From Astragalus membranaceus (Eukaryota > Streptophyta > Magnoliopsida > Fabales > Fabaceae): a DNA stretch of 64,000 bases. Location of the stretch: positions 46,693,708-46,757,707 of the forward strand of contig CM076847.1 in NCBI GenBank assembly GCA_039519185.1. Direction: 5' to 3'. A model generated the notes under the pieces. The model did not search any database. It had not been told where the DNA came from and was given only the letters and a program-made list of their open reading frames with translations. The first letter of the stretch is position 1. Each line of letters begins with the position of its first letter. Shown here one piece after another: positions 17,946 to 29,704 of the stretch. The position numbers were made by a program, and so were the translations under genes.

Positions 17946-20406
17946 GTGTTTTTAAGAATTATTTATTTACAAGGAAATAAATCTTTTTTTGGTTACATAC
18001 ACGAAACTAAATCTGGTCAAAAAGATTTGAATTTTTATTTGATATCCGATTTTATATTCAAATATAAAAGAAACCTGATACTAACTTTGTTTAATTTAGT
18101 TTTGTCAAAAAAAATGCATTTTTAATAATATCCCGACATTTTCTTTCAATTAGTTAAAACTATAACAAATTTAATGAGAATTTTAAAGATCTTACTGTAT
18201 GTATATTTTTAATATCAAAATTGTCATTTTGTTTTTTCTCTTTTACTTTTTCTCTTTTTTTTTTCATACTTTTTGTTTATTTTGGTTTCTCTTTCTTACT
18301 TTTTTCTTTTTCTCTTTCTTAATTTTCACTAACCTTATTCTTCAATTTCTTCTCTCTCCTTTTTCAATCTATTTCTATTATATCTCTTTATTTTTTAGTT
18401 TTTCTCTCACATTTGCTATCACATTTTCTTTTTTTGTTGGTAATAATGCTATCACATTTTCTAATCCCATTTATTCTCTGTTGTTTACTTTCATTTCTTA
18501 TTTAATTCTTATTTAATCTTATTTATTTACGTATGTGGTCAAATTTATTATCTAATAATGATTTTAAGTTTCGACGAGAAATAAACATATCAATATATCA
18601 ATATAATCAAATAACTTCTTAGCAAAAAGACTTTTTTGGACATCATACCTTTATGACATCTATTATTTTTATGCTCAAAATTGTATTTTAATTTTTTTAC
18701 TTTTTCTCTTTCTCGATCTTTCTTACTTTTTAATTATTTTGGTTTCTCTTTCTTACTTTTAAATATTTGTCTTTCTTACTTTTTACTAATTACTAATAAC
18801 ATACTAGCAAAAAGACTATTTTGGACATCCTACCTTTATGACATTTGTTATTTTTAGGGTCAAATTTGTCATTTTGTTTTTTCTTTTACTTTTTCTTTTT
18901 CTCTTTCTTATTTTTTACTAATTTTGGTTTCGCTTTATTACTTTTCACTAGTAACTATAATCAAATAACTTCTTAGTAAAAAGACTATTTTGGACATCAT
19001 ACCTTTATGACATCTGATATTTTTATGGTCAAAATTGTAATTTTTTTTACCTTTTCTCTTTCTCTTTCTTACTTTTTAATTATTTTGGTTTCTCTTTCTT
19101 ACTTTTTAATATTTGTCTTTCTTACTTTTTACTAATAACTATAATACTATAATCAAATAACATGCCAGCAAAAAGACTATTTTGGAGATCCTACCTTTAT
19201 GACATTTAGACTAGTTTTATTCTCTCTTTAAATCTTCAATTTCTTCTCTCTCCTATTTCAATCTATTTCTATTATCTCTTTTTATTTTTTTAGTCTTTCT
19301 CTCACATTTGCTAGCACATTTTCTAATTTCATTTATTATCTATTGTTTACCCTCCTTTCTTATATAATCTTAAATTTTGACATACTTCAAATGACCTCTT
19401 AAGACATACACAATCCTCATTGTCTCTCCCAAACTCGACACATTCCATAACACCATAAGGGATGAGGACCTTCTAGCTCAAGGAAAGGAAGCACAAAAGG
19501 GTATAATACTATAATCAAATAATATGCTAGCAAAAAGACTATTTTGGAGATCCTACCTTTATGACATTTGGACTAGTTTTATTCTCTCTTTAAATCTTCA
19601 ATTTCTTCTCTCTCCTATTTCAATCTATTTCTATTATCTCTTTTTATTTTTTTAGTCTTTCTCTCACATTTGCTAGCACATTTTCTAATTTCATTTATTA
19701 TCTATTGTTTACCCTCCTTTCTTATATAATCTTAAATTTTGACATACTTCAAATGACCTCTTAAGACATACACAATCCTCATTGTCTCTCCCAAACTCGA
19801 CACATTCCATAACACCATAAGGGATGAGGACCTTCTAGCTCAAGGAAAGGAAGCACAAAAGGGAGTGGTAAGCGACAGTATCAGTAAACCATTCAAGAAG
19901 AATGCATATAATTTGTTAGAAAAATGAAATAGTCTTCTTATTAGATAAAATGAATTTGGTTGAATTTATTTGATGAACTTGCTTGAGTACCCGTGCCACG
20001 CCCTCTGCAAAGACTCCATGATGCATACCATGAACACTGAACAAACATTATCAAGATGTCTTTTAAAATAAAAAAATTCTTTCCAAAGCTTTAAGATATA
20101 AAATATAGGAACAATAACTTGTATAAAAATTAGTAAGATTTTATATTTCAGATATGTGAAGAATCTTGGAAACATTAGCACTTATAAAAAGTAATATTTG
20201 CAAAGTTAGCACTTAATATCCATGGTTAGGAACCTAACGAACTATTTCATCCGGTGGAAAGAAAATACAATGAAGTCACTTGTAAACCTGTCACTCATAT
20301 GGGCTCCATAATTGAACCCCTTGCTGCTTATATGTTCAAATTTAAATGCTACCTACAGTGGCAATATTTTAGGAGCAAAGTATAACCCCAACAACTGAGG
20401 CCAAAC
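17946..20406. other. AT- and pyrimidine-rich intergenic region with repeats
   Basis: No gene is supported; the frame at 18199-18516 is a TTT/TCT-rich composition effect. A block around CAAAAAGACTATTTTGGACA-TC..TACCTTTATGACAT recurs about five times (near 18620, 18805, 18980, 19165 and 19525) with irregular spacing. The last part includes a 362-bp tandem duplication. The region upstream of the peptide gene promoter starts here. Confidence 0.6.
19141..19864. repeat. 362-bp tandem duplication
   Basis: 19141-19502 and 19503-19864 are almost identical, both starting ATAATACTATAATC and ending GGAAGCACAAAAGGG. There are only a few differences (CATGCCAGC versus TATGCTAGC, TTAGACTAG versus TTGGACTAG). 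It lies at the right end of a region of related, more diverged copies. Confidence 0.88.
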
Positions 20407-21354
20407 TGTAACATCTCAAAATAATTAGTCCAATTATTTGGATGTTAACCCAATTGAATTAATTTAGTACTTAATTGGAAAATTTATTGAGCGCTAAAAT
20501 TAATTATTGGTCGTCATGGAATCATTAACCGGATAATACGGAATAAGGACAATTCAGAACGAAATAAGAGAATTAAGGACAATATGTGTGTGTGAGTGAA
20601 AGAAAGAGAATTAAAGAAAAGAAAGAAAAGAGAGAACAAGAGAAAGAGAGGAGAAAGAAGAAAGAAAAGAATGGGTAAGAGGGAAAAAGAGGAAATAGAA
20701 GGATCAAAGGTTCATCAAAACGTCTTCCGTCCTACACGAAAGTTGATCACCATTTCGTCCTCTTCATTTTGGTACGAAAATCATCATCATCAACTCACTC
20801 ACTCTCATATTGCCATTTTCAAAATTTAGAGAAAAAGGGAGGTTTTGTATTTCAAGCTCAAAGGAAAGCTTAGGATGGTGGTGAGGAGCGAGCTCAAGGT
20901 GGATTACGCGAATATTGAAGTCCGATTTGGGGTTTTTGAAGAATAAAACGTTAGGGTTCAAATTTGGGGTTTATGTGTGAATAGTGATTGAGGTTGAAGA
21001 TGATGAATAGTGTTCGATGTTTCAAGGATGACTAGGAGCGAACCCGAAGCGTATTGAGTGCGGAAGGAAGATCAATTTCGCGAATTGGAAGCTAGTTGGT
21101 GTTTAGGGTTCGAATGGCGGGATTTCGAGGAATTCGGTATTTCGGTCCAAGATATGTCTCGTGATTGAGCGGAAAGATTGGAAGCGGATTTCGGCGTCGT
21201 CGGAGCATGGAAGTTATGCGGGGATTGTTCGTGTGGTTATGACGAAAAAGAAACTTCGTGGAAAGCCTCGGCTATTTGTGATTTTCATCACAATCGGTGA
21301 GTTTTACTCACGCTTAGGATTATTTCGTTTTACAATGAGTTTTACGTTGATTGG
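20407..21354 (+). mobile_element. Left part of the Tekay-2 5' LTR
   Basis: It starts TGTAACATCTCAAAATAATT and matches the Tekay-2 3' LTR at 39838-40890 over its length, except that it lacks the (AT)n/(GT)n block found there. The match ends in TACGTTGATTGG at 21354, where Athila-2 begins with TGATAGGCC. The LTR resumes at 34895, so Athila-2 sits inside it. Flank before the LTR is CAAAC; its partner is lost with the truncated 3' LTR. Confidence 0.85.
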
Positions 21355-22138
21355 TGATAGGCCGCAAGTGCACGGTCTTGTCGCGTAATAAAAGAGTTAT
21401 CGATCCACAGGGGGAGCCTAGGTGATTACCAATTTAATTTTCCAAAGTTGATTAACTGAAAAGAAAGTCTTTTTAGAAAGAAGGAATGTTTTTGTTGATG
21501 TTTTAAAGATAAAAAGAGACTTGGGGTATTAGTTTCATCGAAATGATAAGGTTTCCGTTATTAATCATTTCGACTATTTTCCAGTTTAAAGAACGATATA
21601 TTTCTTAAAACAATGCGACGGTTGTAGCAAGAGTTTCCTTTCGGAATACAAACGCGTGTTCTAAACTAATTATTAAGCCTATTTTCATGGTTGATTATTA
21701 TTAAAACCCATTAAGCAAAGACCTTTTCGTGTCTCAATAAAACCAAAACTATTTTCATGTGTTGATTTTATTGTCTAATTTCATAGATCCAACAACCACA
21801 CTTCCTCTTTCGGTACATCGTGTGGTGTTTTGAAATAATAATGAAAAGTGATGAAATTAGATTTAAAAATACAAAGCGATTAAGGTGGAGAATAGTCTCG
21901 GGAATTAATTAGTAGGAAGCCATCATTTGATTGTTGCCAAAAACCCCAAGGCTAAGAAAGTCTACTCACTCATGATCATTGTAGACAAAAGAGGAGAAGA
22001 GGAAGATTGCATATTTGTAAATTGCAAGAATTTGTAAAGAAAGCGATAAGTTGCGGAATGTGTAAATTGCAAGAATTGTAAAGAAAGCGATAAGTTGCGG
22101 AATGTGTAAATGATTTAGGAATTAGATGTTAGAATGGC

Positions 22139-25100
22139 TGTAACATCTCCTAATTTCTAGAAATTTCGTCGGTTGATGTTGAGTAACGATCGCGATTAGG
22201 TAATTAGCTAATAGAATAGCTCGATACTCATAATAAATTATTTTGGTTATCTTTGATTGTTGAGGCAATTTAACTAAGTGAATTGCTTTTGTGTGGTTAA
22301 TTGATTCATTGTGGTAGGAAATGAAATAGGTGCTTAAATGATTTATCATGCTTGTATGCTGAAATGTTAAGTTAGTTTAACTTCATTAAGTTAGGCATTA
22401 GAGCCAATAGAAGTCATAAGAGGGAAGCTAATAGTTAGGGGTATTATTGTCTTTTCCCAAGGTATTTTAACCCAGCTGACCCAGCCCACCCTATGAAACA
22501 CTCCAGCTCCTTCTTTCAGTTTCAGAAACACAAACTCAAAGAAATTGGGGGAGAAAAAGAGAGAGAGGTGTGAAGGGAGAAGAGAGGAGGAGAGCTCCAT
22601 GGAATCTCAATGCATGTTTCATCTAAGACCAGAACTACATCCCATTTTCCTTCCCCTTTCTATTGGTACTCATATCAAACACTGAAACATCATCTCCTTA
22701 CATTCACCATTTTCGCACCCCACCTCCATTCTTGAAGAAATAGAAGTTCATTGCTGTTTTTGGGTTTCCTTGATGCTTTAGAAGTCATTAGTGGAGTTGC
22801 ATGTGAGTTATGGAGTCAAGTCAGTATCTATAATCTGGGATTCATTGCTGTGTTCGAGGGATAGACTGTAGAGAAGCTAGGATTCGATTATTGGAGCAGA
22901 TTCAGGACCGTTCGTAAAGCCTCGGGATCGTCCGTCTCGCTGGATTGTTGATTGTGTGATTTTCATCACATTAGGTGAGTTCTATATTCACTAGGGAATT
23001 GATGTTAAATTATGTGTCATGTTTTCAGGGTTTCATTGTGCTTTGATGGTTGAATCTGTTGCTGTTTGAATGCTTAAATTGTTGCTAAGCTCACTGTGTA
23101 GACATTTTCTGGGTAGGTTCAGATTTCGGCTAACTGAGACTGTTTTGCTGGTTGATAAATTATATAACTTACCTTTTTAGAAACTAGATTGAATACTTGA
23201 CATTTTGGCTTTGGAATGGTTGCATTTGGACTTGTGTAGCTCAAGATATGAGCATCACAAGTTAGAGTAGAATCCTGGAGACAGTTTGAGAATACGTTTA
23301 GTTTCTGGGCATCTGGGGATGATATAGGTATCCAAAAATTATATGGTCAATTGTTTTAGAAACCAGACTGAATACTCGTCAATTTGGTCCTGATTTGGTT
23401 GAATTTGGAATTGTGTAGCTCAAGATATGAGCATCACAGGTTAGGGTAAAATTCTGTGTAATTTCGCGTCGCGGCCCGTGGCCTTCGCGTCGCGACCTCC
23501 CTTAACATTTGCAACGCAAAACTTTCTGTTACTTTTCGCGTCGCGACGGAACCAGTTCGCATCGCGACGCTTTGCAGTTTTTCAGCAAAATACCCTAAAC
23601 TTGTTTTCGCAATAACTTTTGATCCGGGAACCCGATTGAGGTGTTCTCAGATGCGTTTTAAAGCTTATTAAAAGAACTACCTATATATATAATTTATACT
23701 GTATAATTCCATGATTATGTTTATTTTTATAAATGGCCCTTGCGGTCCACGGTTTTATTAACGGCCCTTGCGGTCCACGGTTTTATTAACGGCCCTTGCG
23801 GTCCACGGTTTAATTAACGGCCATTGCGGCCCACGGTTTTATTAACGGCCCTTGCGGTCCATGGTTTTATGAACGGCCCAATTCGGGTTCAGGGAATGTG
23901 TTATGGATTTGATTGTCATGCTATGATTGTGATTGAGATAAGCGTATGCCATGGATATTGCTTTATGTGATTGATGTGTTGTGGCTATGACTGAAGTGGT
24001 AGTGTTGATCGGGAAGTAATTAGGGATCGGAACGGAATGATACGATAAATGATAGTCACGCACGGATCGTGTGTATGGGCGCACGAGTCGTGCGTGGTCT
24101 TCGGGTTGCCTATTTTAAAAAGTGTTTTAAATCATTCCGAACGATTCCAATTGCTTTCTAATCCCTCCTTCCACCTTCCCCAATGTTACTACAATTGAAT
24201 TGCCCTGAATTGAGTGGTTTAGTAAGATTGATAAGTTATGACTTTGTGATTGATGTATTGTACTGGACTGACTGGTTTAGTAAGATTGATAAGTTAAGTT
24301 AGCGAACCTTAGTAATCCATGAGAGATCACCTAATAATTAGACTAAGTTACTAATTAGATCACTTTAGAAATAAGTTTATGTTAAGTTCAGTTCATTGTT
24401 CAGTTAAGTTATTGTTATGTTTAAGTTCATTGTTGAGTTCAGTTCAGGTATATCATCATATATATCTTTAGTCGGGGTGACGACCCTATTTAGTTTAGTG
24501 TGCTAGGGGAGAGGCAGTCATGAGCCTTATGAACCTAGGCCCCGTTAGGGACCCGGCCGATTAGTGGGGACGGGTTCACCGGAAGCTTATTATGCCAAGT
24601 GACCGGTGACACGCTATAACTTTAGTTAGTGTTGTATCTTGTATTCGGCTTGAGGGTTACGAGGTCAACTTTTAGTTAGTTAGCCACATAGTCAACTTTG
24701 AGGACTATGATTTATGAGTTAAGTATAATGAATCAAGCATAATTGAACCGAGAGGATTAGTAAGGGGTCGCGATAGAACTCACTGAGACAAGTTGTCTCA
24801 CCCAATCCATTGTTGTTGTTTTTTTCAGTTAAGCAGGGAAAGTTGAAGACCGTGAGGCACAGCTATGGAGACGCTTGAGGAGCAGCCGCTATCTTTATTT
24901 CTTTATGTCTTGTATTTCAGTTTCCTTTGTATGTCTGTATTTCTATTCAGTATCTTAAGATTTCTCGATTGCACGACTTATGTCTTTCAAGTTGTAAATC
25001 GCTTCCGCAGACTTTCGGTTTTTGGTACTGAACACTAGTTGAGTGGTGTATGAACGCTTTATGTATTTTATGTCAGTTATGTAAGCGGACTTGATGGGTT

Positions 25101-25212
25101 TTTAGCATCGAGTATTAGTATGTGTTCAGTATTTAAAAAGGAAGTCACTCTGATGTATGCCAGTAGTGCGCTTCGGTAATTTCTACAAGATAGAAATTAA
25201 CGGGGTGTTACA
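22139..25212 (+). mobile_element. Solo LTR of a Tekay-like element, TSD ATGGC
   Basis: It begins TGTAACATCTCC and ends GGGGTGTTACA. ATGGC is found on both sides (22134-22138 and 25213-25217). No internal element sequence is present, so it is a solo LTR left by LTR-LTR recombination. Blocks such as GATAGAACTCACTGAGA and TTGATCCGGGAACCCGATTG are shared in order with the Tekay-2 LTR, so the families are related. Length is 3074 bp. Confidence 0.92.
23737..23880. repeat. 28-bp tandem repeat in the solo LTR
   Basis: Five units of GGCCCTTGCGGTCCACGGTT followed by TTATTAAC, the last ones slightly changed. Confidence 0.9.
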
Positions 25213-25779
25213 ATGGCAAGAAAATAAATGTTAGGAATTGAGAAAATTGAAAAATTATAAATAGCGGAATTGTAAATGACAAGAAAGTAAATATCTTAAA
25301 AAGTAAATTGCAAGGAATTTAAATGACTTGGAAAATAAAAGAGCAAGAAAGTAAAAGGGCAAGAAAGTAAAAGGGCAAGAAAGTAAAAGGGCAAGAAAGT
25401 AAAAGACCAAGAATTAAAAGACCAAGAAAGTAAAAGTGCAAGAAAGTAAAAGAGCAAGAATCATAAAGAACATGAAGAGTAAATTGAAGTCATGAATCTT
25501 AGAGAGTTTTTGAGAGTGATTTTCTAACAAAATTCAAGCCTACTTACAAGTGAGGATCAAGGTCCTATTTATAGGAAAATATGAGGGAAAAAGCACCTGA
25601 GTGGAGGGGCAAAATAGTCAACTTAAGTTTGGCAAAGATAGCCATCAACAAGTGGACAAAGCATAGCCATCAACAAATGGACAGAGCACTTGAGTGGAGG
25701 GGAAAAATAGTCAAAAAGAAGTGAAAAATCAAGTTGGCAAAGATAGCCATCAGCAAGTGGGCGCAGCCAAAATTGACTG

Positions 25780-25990
25780 CTCCTTGGCGCCCTGTCCTGC
25801 GCCAGTTTGCGTTGTGCTGCTCCTTGGCGCCCTTGGCGCCCTGTCCTGCGCCAGTTTGCGTTGTGCTGCTCCTTGGCGCCCTTGGCGCCCTGTCTTGAGC
25901 CAGTTTGCGTTGTGCTGCTCCTTGGCGCCCTTGGCGCCCTGTCCTAAGCCAGTTTGCGTTTGCGTTGTGCTGCTCCTTGGCGCCCTGCAG
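25780..25990. repeat. GGCGCC-rich tandem repeat in the Athila-2 LTR
   Basis: Four to five units of about 50 bp: CTTGGCGCCCTTGGCGCCCT, then GTCCTGCGCCAGTTTGCGTT and GTGCTGCTC. The double GGCGCC motif with GCGCCAG is the same design as in the LTR at 612-1230. Confidence 0.88.
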
Positions 25991-26194
25991 AGTGCCTAGT
26001 GCTGTCTAAAAAATTGTTCCTCCTCAAATATTTTCTTTGTTCTTCATTTTAGCTCATATTTTCCCTTTTGCTTCAAAATAAAACCTGAAAATAAAAAGTA
26101 AACATTTGTAGTAAAATAGCTCAAAAAATCATATTTAAAATAAAAAAACTTAATAAAATTAACTATTAAAAAGACTCTAAAAATAGGCTTATCA

Positions 26195-26592
26195 AACTCC
26201 CCCATGCTTGAACCTTTGCTTGTCCTCAAGCAGAAACATTGTAAATCTTTAGGCTAATTCTGAAGGAAAATTATTTTCACATCGAAACCTTAAGTGAACT
26301 GTGGGGTAATTCTAACACTTTGGTTTCAGAACTACTATCTGGGCTTCTTGTGGAATTGGGAGACAATTTTAAAGTATCAATACTCTAGAGAGGGTATCAA
26401 TGTCATCATAGAATCGGTTCCCCAGCATTTTTAAGCTTGGGTCCTCCATTCACTAAGACCGGGTCTCAAAGGAGGGTCTTTATACGTTGGGTATTCAAGC
26501 ATTTTTCTTTTCTTTTTGACTTCATATGCTGACCATTCATTTTGACATTAAAAATGCACCATTTTTTTTTTTTTTGCATTTTGAATTGGTTT

Positions 26593-26637
<45 letters not shown>

Positions 26638-26763
26638 ATTGATACCCCAACTCAGACGTTTTTCTCCAGTAACCGCGCATCCAGTGAATGTCACCAAGAG
26701 AACCAGGTTACTAGTTTCTTTTCAGTCCTTCTAATTGTATTAATAACTGAAAATAGTATCAAT

Positions 26764-26794
<31 letters not shown>

Positions 26795-27299
26795 ATGCCC
26801 TAGAAGTAGAAGTCGAATCATGATACAATTTTGTTGTTCCCAATCAGTCCACCTAGATGATTGCTAATGAAAAATTTGAAAAACTTTTGTCCAGAAAAGG
26901 CTTATCTAAAACATGCTTAGGGTTCACAAAGTTTTATCATGGAGGGAGCAGATACAACTCAAAGTACAAAAAGATAAAAACTCAGCAAAGAAATAAAGAC
27001 ATACCCTAATAAAAGCAATAAAATACCCCCCATGCCTGGAGTAGGCATTGTCCTCAATGATTTTTCAAATAAAACAACACAAAAGGGGTTAGGATAGCTC
27101 ACCGGATCACAGTTACCCGGGCGGGGGACCCTGGTTGATGTTGAAATGATGCATTTAGGGTTTGGAGCATATCTGTCACGTGCTCCAATTTTTCTAACCG
27201 TGAGCTTTTTTTTTTCAACGAATCGGAAAAATACATTAAGCCGTGGGTTGCCTCCCACGCAGCGCTCTTTTAACGTCACTAGCTTTGACGATCAAAATT
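26195..27299 (-). other. Athila-2 3' untranslated region
   Basis: On the minus strand it starts after the integrase stop with the conserved AGCGCTGCGTGGGAGGCAAC sequence and ends CTTGAGGACAAGCAAAGGTT and the polypurine tract next to 26194. It contains (TA)n at 26596-26635 and (GT)n at 26764-26791. No gene is seen. Confidence 0.65.
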
Positions 27300-29704
27300 T
27301 CAATTGGGATCATGTAGAACTAAACTAGTTCCTTTCTCAATTGGGTCACCAATTAAATAATTTTTCAACCTTTGACCATTGACTTTAAACGATCCGGTTT
27401 TCTCGCTCCAGATCTCTACAGATCCGAAGGGGTAAACCTTACGGATTTCAAAAAGACCGGACCATCTTGATTTTAATTTTCCTAGGAAAATTTTTAGCCT
27501 GGAATTAAACAATAACACCGTCCTTGAATTCTCTGCGAATGATACGCTTATCATGCCAATTTTTTGTTCTTTCTTTGTAAAGTTTGGCATTCTCATAAGC
27601 ATGCATTCTCAGTTCTTCCAATTCGTTTAGTTGGAGTTTTCTTTTTTCTCCGGCTAATTCCATGTTCAGGTTAAGGCGTTTAATTGCCCAGTAAGCTTTG
27701 TGCTCTAGTTCAACCGGAAGGTGGCAAGACTTCCCATAAATTAATTTGAAAGGAGTCATTCCTATGGGAGTTTTGTACGCAGTCCGATAAGCCCAGAGAG
27801 CATCATCAAGCTTTACCGACCAGTCTTTTCTTGAGGTCGAAACAGTTTTTTCTAAAATACTTTTAATTTCTCTGTTCGATACCTCAACCTGATCACTAGT
27901 TTGAGGGTGGTAAGGCGTTGCAAATTTGTGCCTTACACCAAACTTTTGTAGTAACATTTCAAAATGTTTTGAGATGAAATGGGATCCTCCGTCGCTTATG
28001 ACAACACGAGGGACCCCGAATCTTGAAAAAATTATTTTTTTGAAAAGTTTTATGACTACCTTTGCATCGTTTGTAGGAGAAGCAATGGCTTCGATCAATT
28101 TTGACACATAGTCAACAGCTACCAGAATATATTGGTTTCCAAAAGAAGAAGGAAATGGTCCCATGAAATCGACACCTCAGACGTCAAAAATTTCAACCTC
28201 TAAGATATTATTTAAGGGCATTTCATTTCTTTTCGAAATATTTCCGGTGCGTTGACACTGCTCGCATTTAGAAACGAATTGATGCGTGTCTTTAAAAAGG
28301 GACGGCCAATAAAAACCAAATTGTAGAATTTTTGTAGCAGTTTTTTAAGAACTGGCATGGTCGCCATAGGAAGAAGAATGACAATGGTATAGAATGTTAC
28401 TTATCTCTTCTTCCGGAATGCATCTTCTGAACACCCCGTCTACTCCTCTTTTAAAAAGCAGTGGCTCGTCCCAGTAATACTGTTTAAGATCATGGAAGAA
28501 TTTCTTCTTCTGCTGATAATTTAAATCTGGGGGGAGTACTCCTGCTGCAAGGTAGTTTACAAAATCTGCATACCATGGTGCTTCAGTTTTGACCAATGAG
28601 AAGAGTTGATCATCCAAAAAAGTATCATTAAGTGGCAACTCTTCTTCTTTTGTTCCTTGTAGACGGGACAAATGATCAGCCACAACATTTTCAACGCCTT
28701 TTTTATCCTTTATTTCAAGATCAAATTCTTGTAGGAGTAAAACCCATCGGATCAATCTCGACTTGGCATCTTTTTTGTTTAACAAATATTTTATGGCCGA
28801 GTGATCAGTATAAATGATGATTTTTGAACCTACCAAATATGATCGAAACTTATCAACGGCAAAAACTACCGCCAATAATTCTTTTTCAGTTCTGGCGTAA
28901 TTCATTTGTGCCTCGTCTAAGGTCCTGCTTGCATAGTATATGGCATGCAATTTTTTTCCCTTTCTTTGCCCCAGGACTGCCCCAACTGCATAGTCGCTTG
29001 CATCGCACATTATCTCGAAACGGAAGATTCCAGTCCGGTGGCTGTATGATTGGGGCAGTAACCAAAGCCTTTTTCAACCTGTTAAAAGCTTCAAGACAAA
29101 GATCATTAAAAATAAATGCTGCATCCTTAAGGAGCAGACTTGTCATAGGTTTTGAAATTTTTGAGAAGTCTTTTATGAACCAGCGGTAGAAACCCGCATG
29201 GCCTAAAAAGCTTCTCACCGCTTTTACTGAGGTGGGAGGTAGCATTTTTTCAATCACCTTAATTTTTGCATGATCTACCTCAATACCTCTATTAGAAATT
29301 AAGTGTCCTAGGACAATTCTTTCATTAACCATGAAATGACACTTTTCCCAGTTTAGAACTAGGTTCACCTTCTCACACCTCTCTAAGACTTTTTCCAGAT
29401 TGGCTAAACAGTTTTCAAAATTTGAGCCATGGACGGAAAAATCATCCATAAACTTTTCCATTATGTTTTCAACAAAGTATGAGAATATGGACATCATACA
29501 CCTTTGAAAGGTAGCAGGAGCATTACATAGACCAAAGGGCATCCTTCTATAGGCATAAGTGCCAAAAGGACACGTGAAAGTGGTTTTTTCTTGGTCGCTA
29601 GGGTGGATGGGAATTTGGAAAAGTCTCGAATAACCATCCAAATAGCAGAAATGTGAGTGCCGTGCTAACCTTTCTAGTATTTGATCAATGAACAGGAGAG
29701 GGAA
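27300..29704 (-). pseudogene. Athila-2 RT (C-terminal part), RNase H and integrase, frameshifted
   Basis: RT from 29704: FPLLFIDQ, LDGYSRLFQI, MPFGLCNAPATFQRC and the catalytic FMDD (KFMDDFSVHG). A frameshift near 29010 leads to the RNase H frame, CDASDYAVGAVLGQ, TEKELLAVV and YTDHSAIKYL. Stops follow around 28165-28345 in the zinc-binding region. The integrase core frame (28164-27505) has GPFPSSFGNQ, ISDGGSHF and YHPQTSDQVEVSNREIK. Another frameshift near 27550 leads to the C-terminal SRLKIFLGKLKSRWSG frame. All motifs are in the normal order, but at least three breaks make the copy inactive. Confidence 0.88.

Larger units (their letters stand above)
21355..26194 (-). mobile_element. 3' LTR of Athila-2, interrupted by a solo LTR
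   Basis: On the minus strand it starts TGATAAGCCTATTTTTAG at 26194, just after the polypurine tract (GGGGGAGTT), and ends in GCCTATCA at 21355. The U5 part, GCAAGTGCACGG...CGCGTAATAAAAG, is typical of Athila. Without the insert at 22139-25212 and one 5-bp duplicate the LTR is 1761 bp. Its middle carries the GGCGCC array of 25780-25990. Confidence 0.85.

Noticed and set aside
18199..18516. 105-codon ORF rich in Phe, Leu and Ser
   Set aside because: Composition effect of a T/C-rich tract; no start context or domain.
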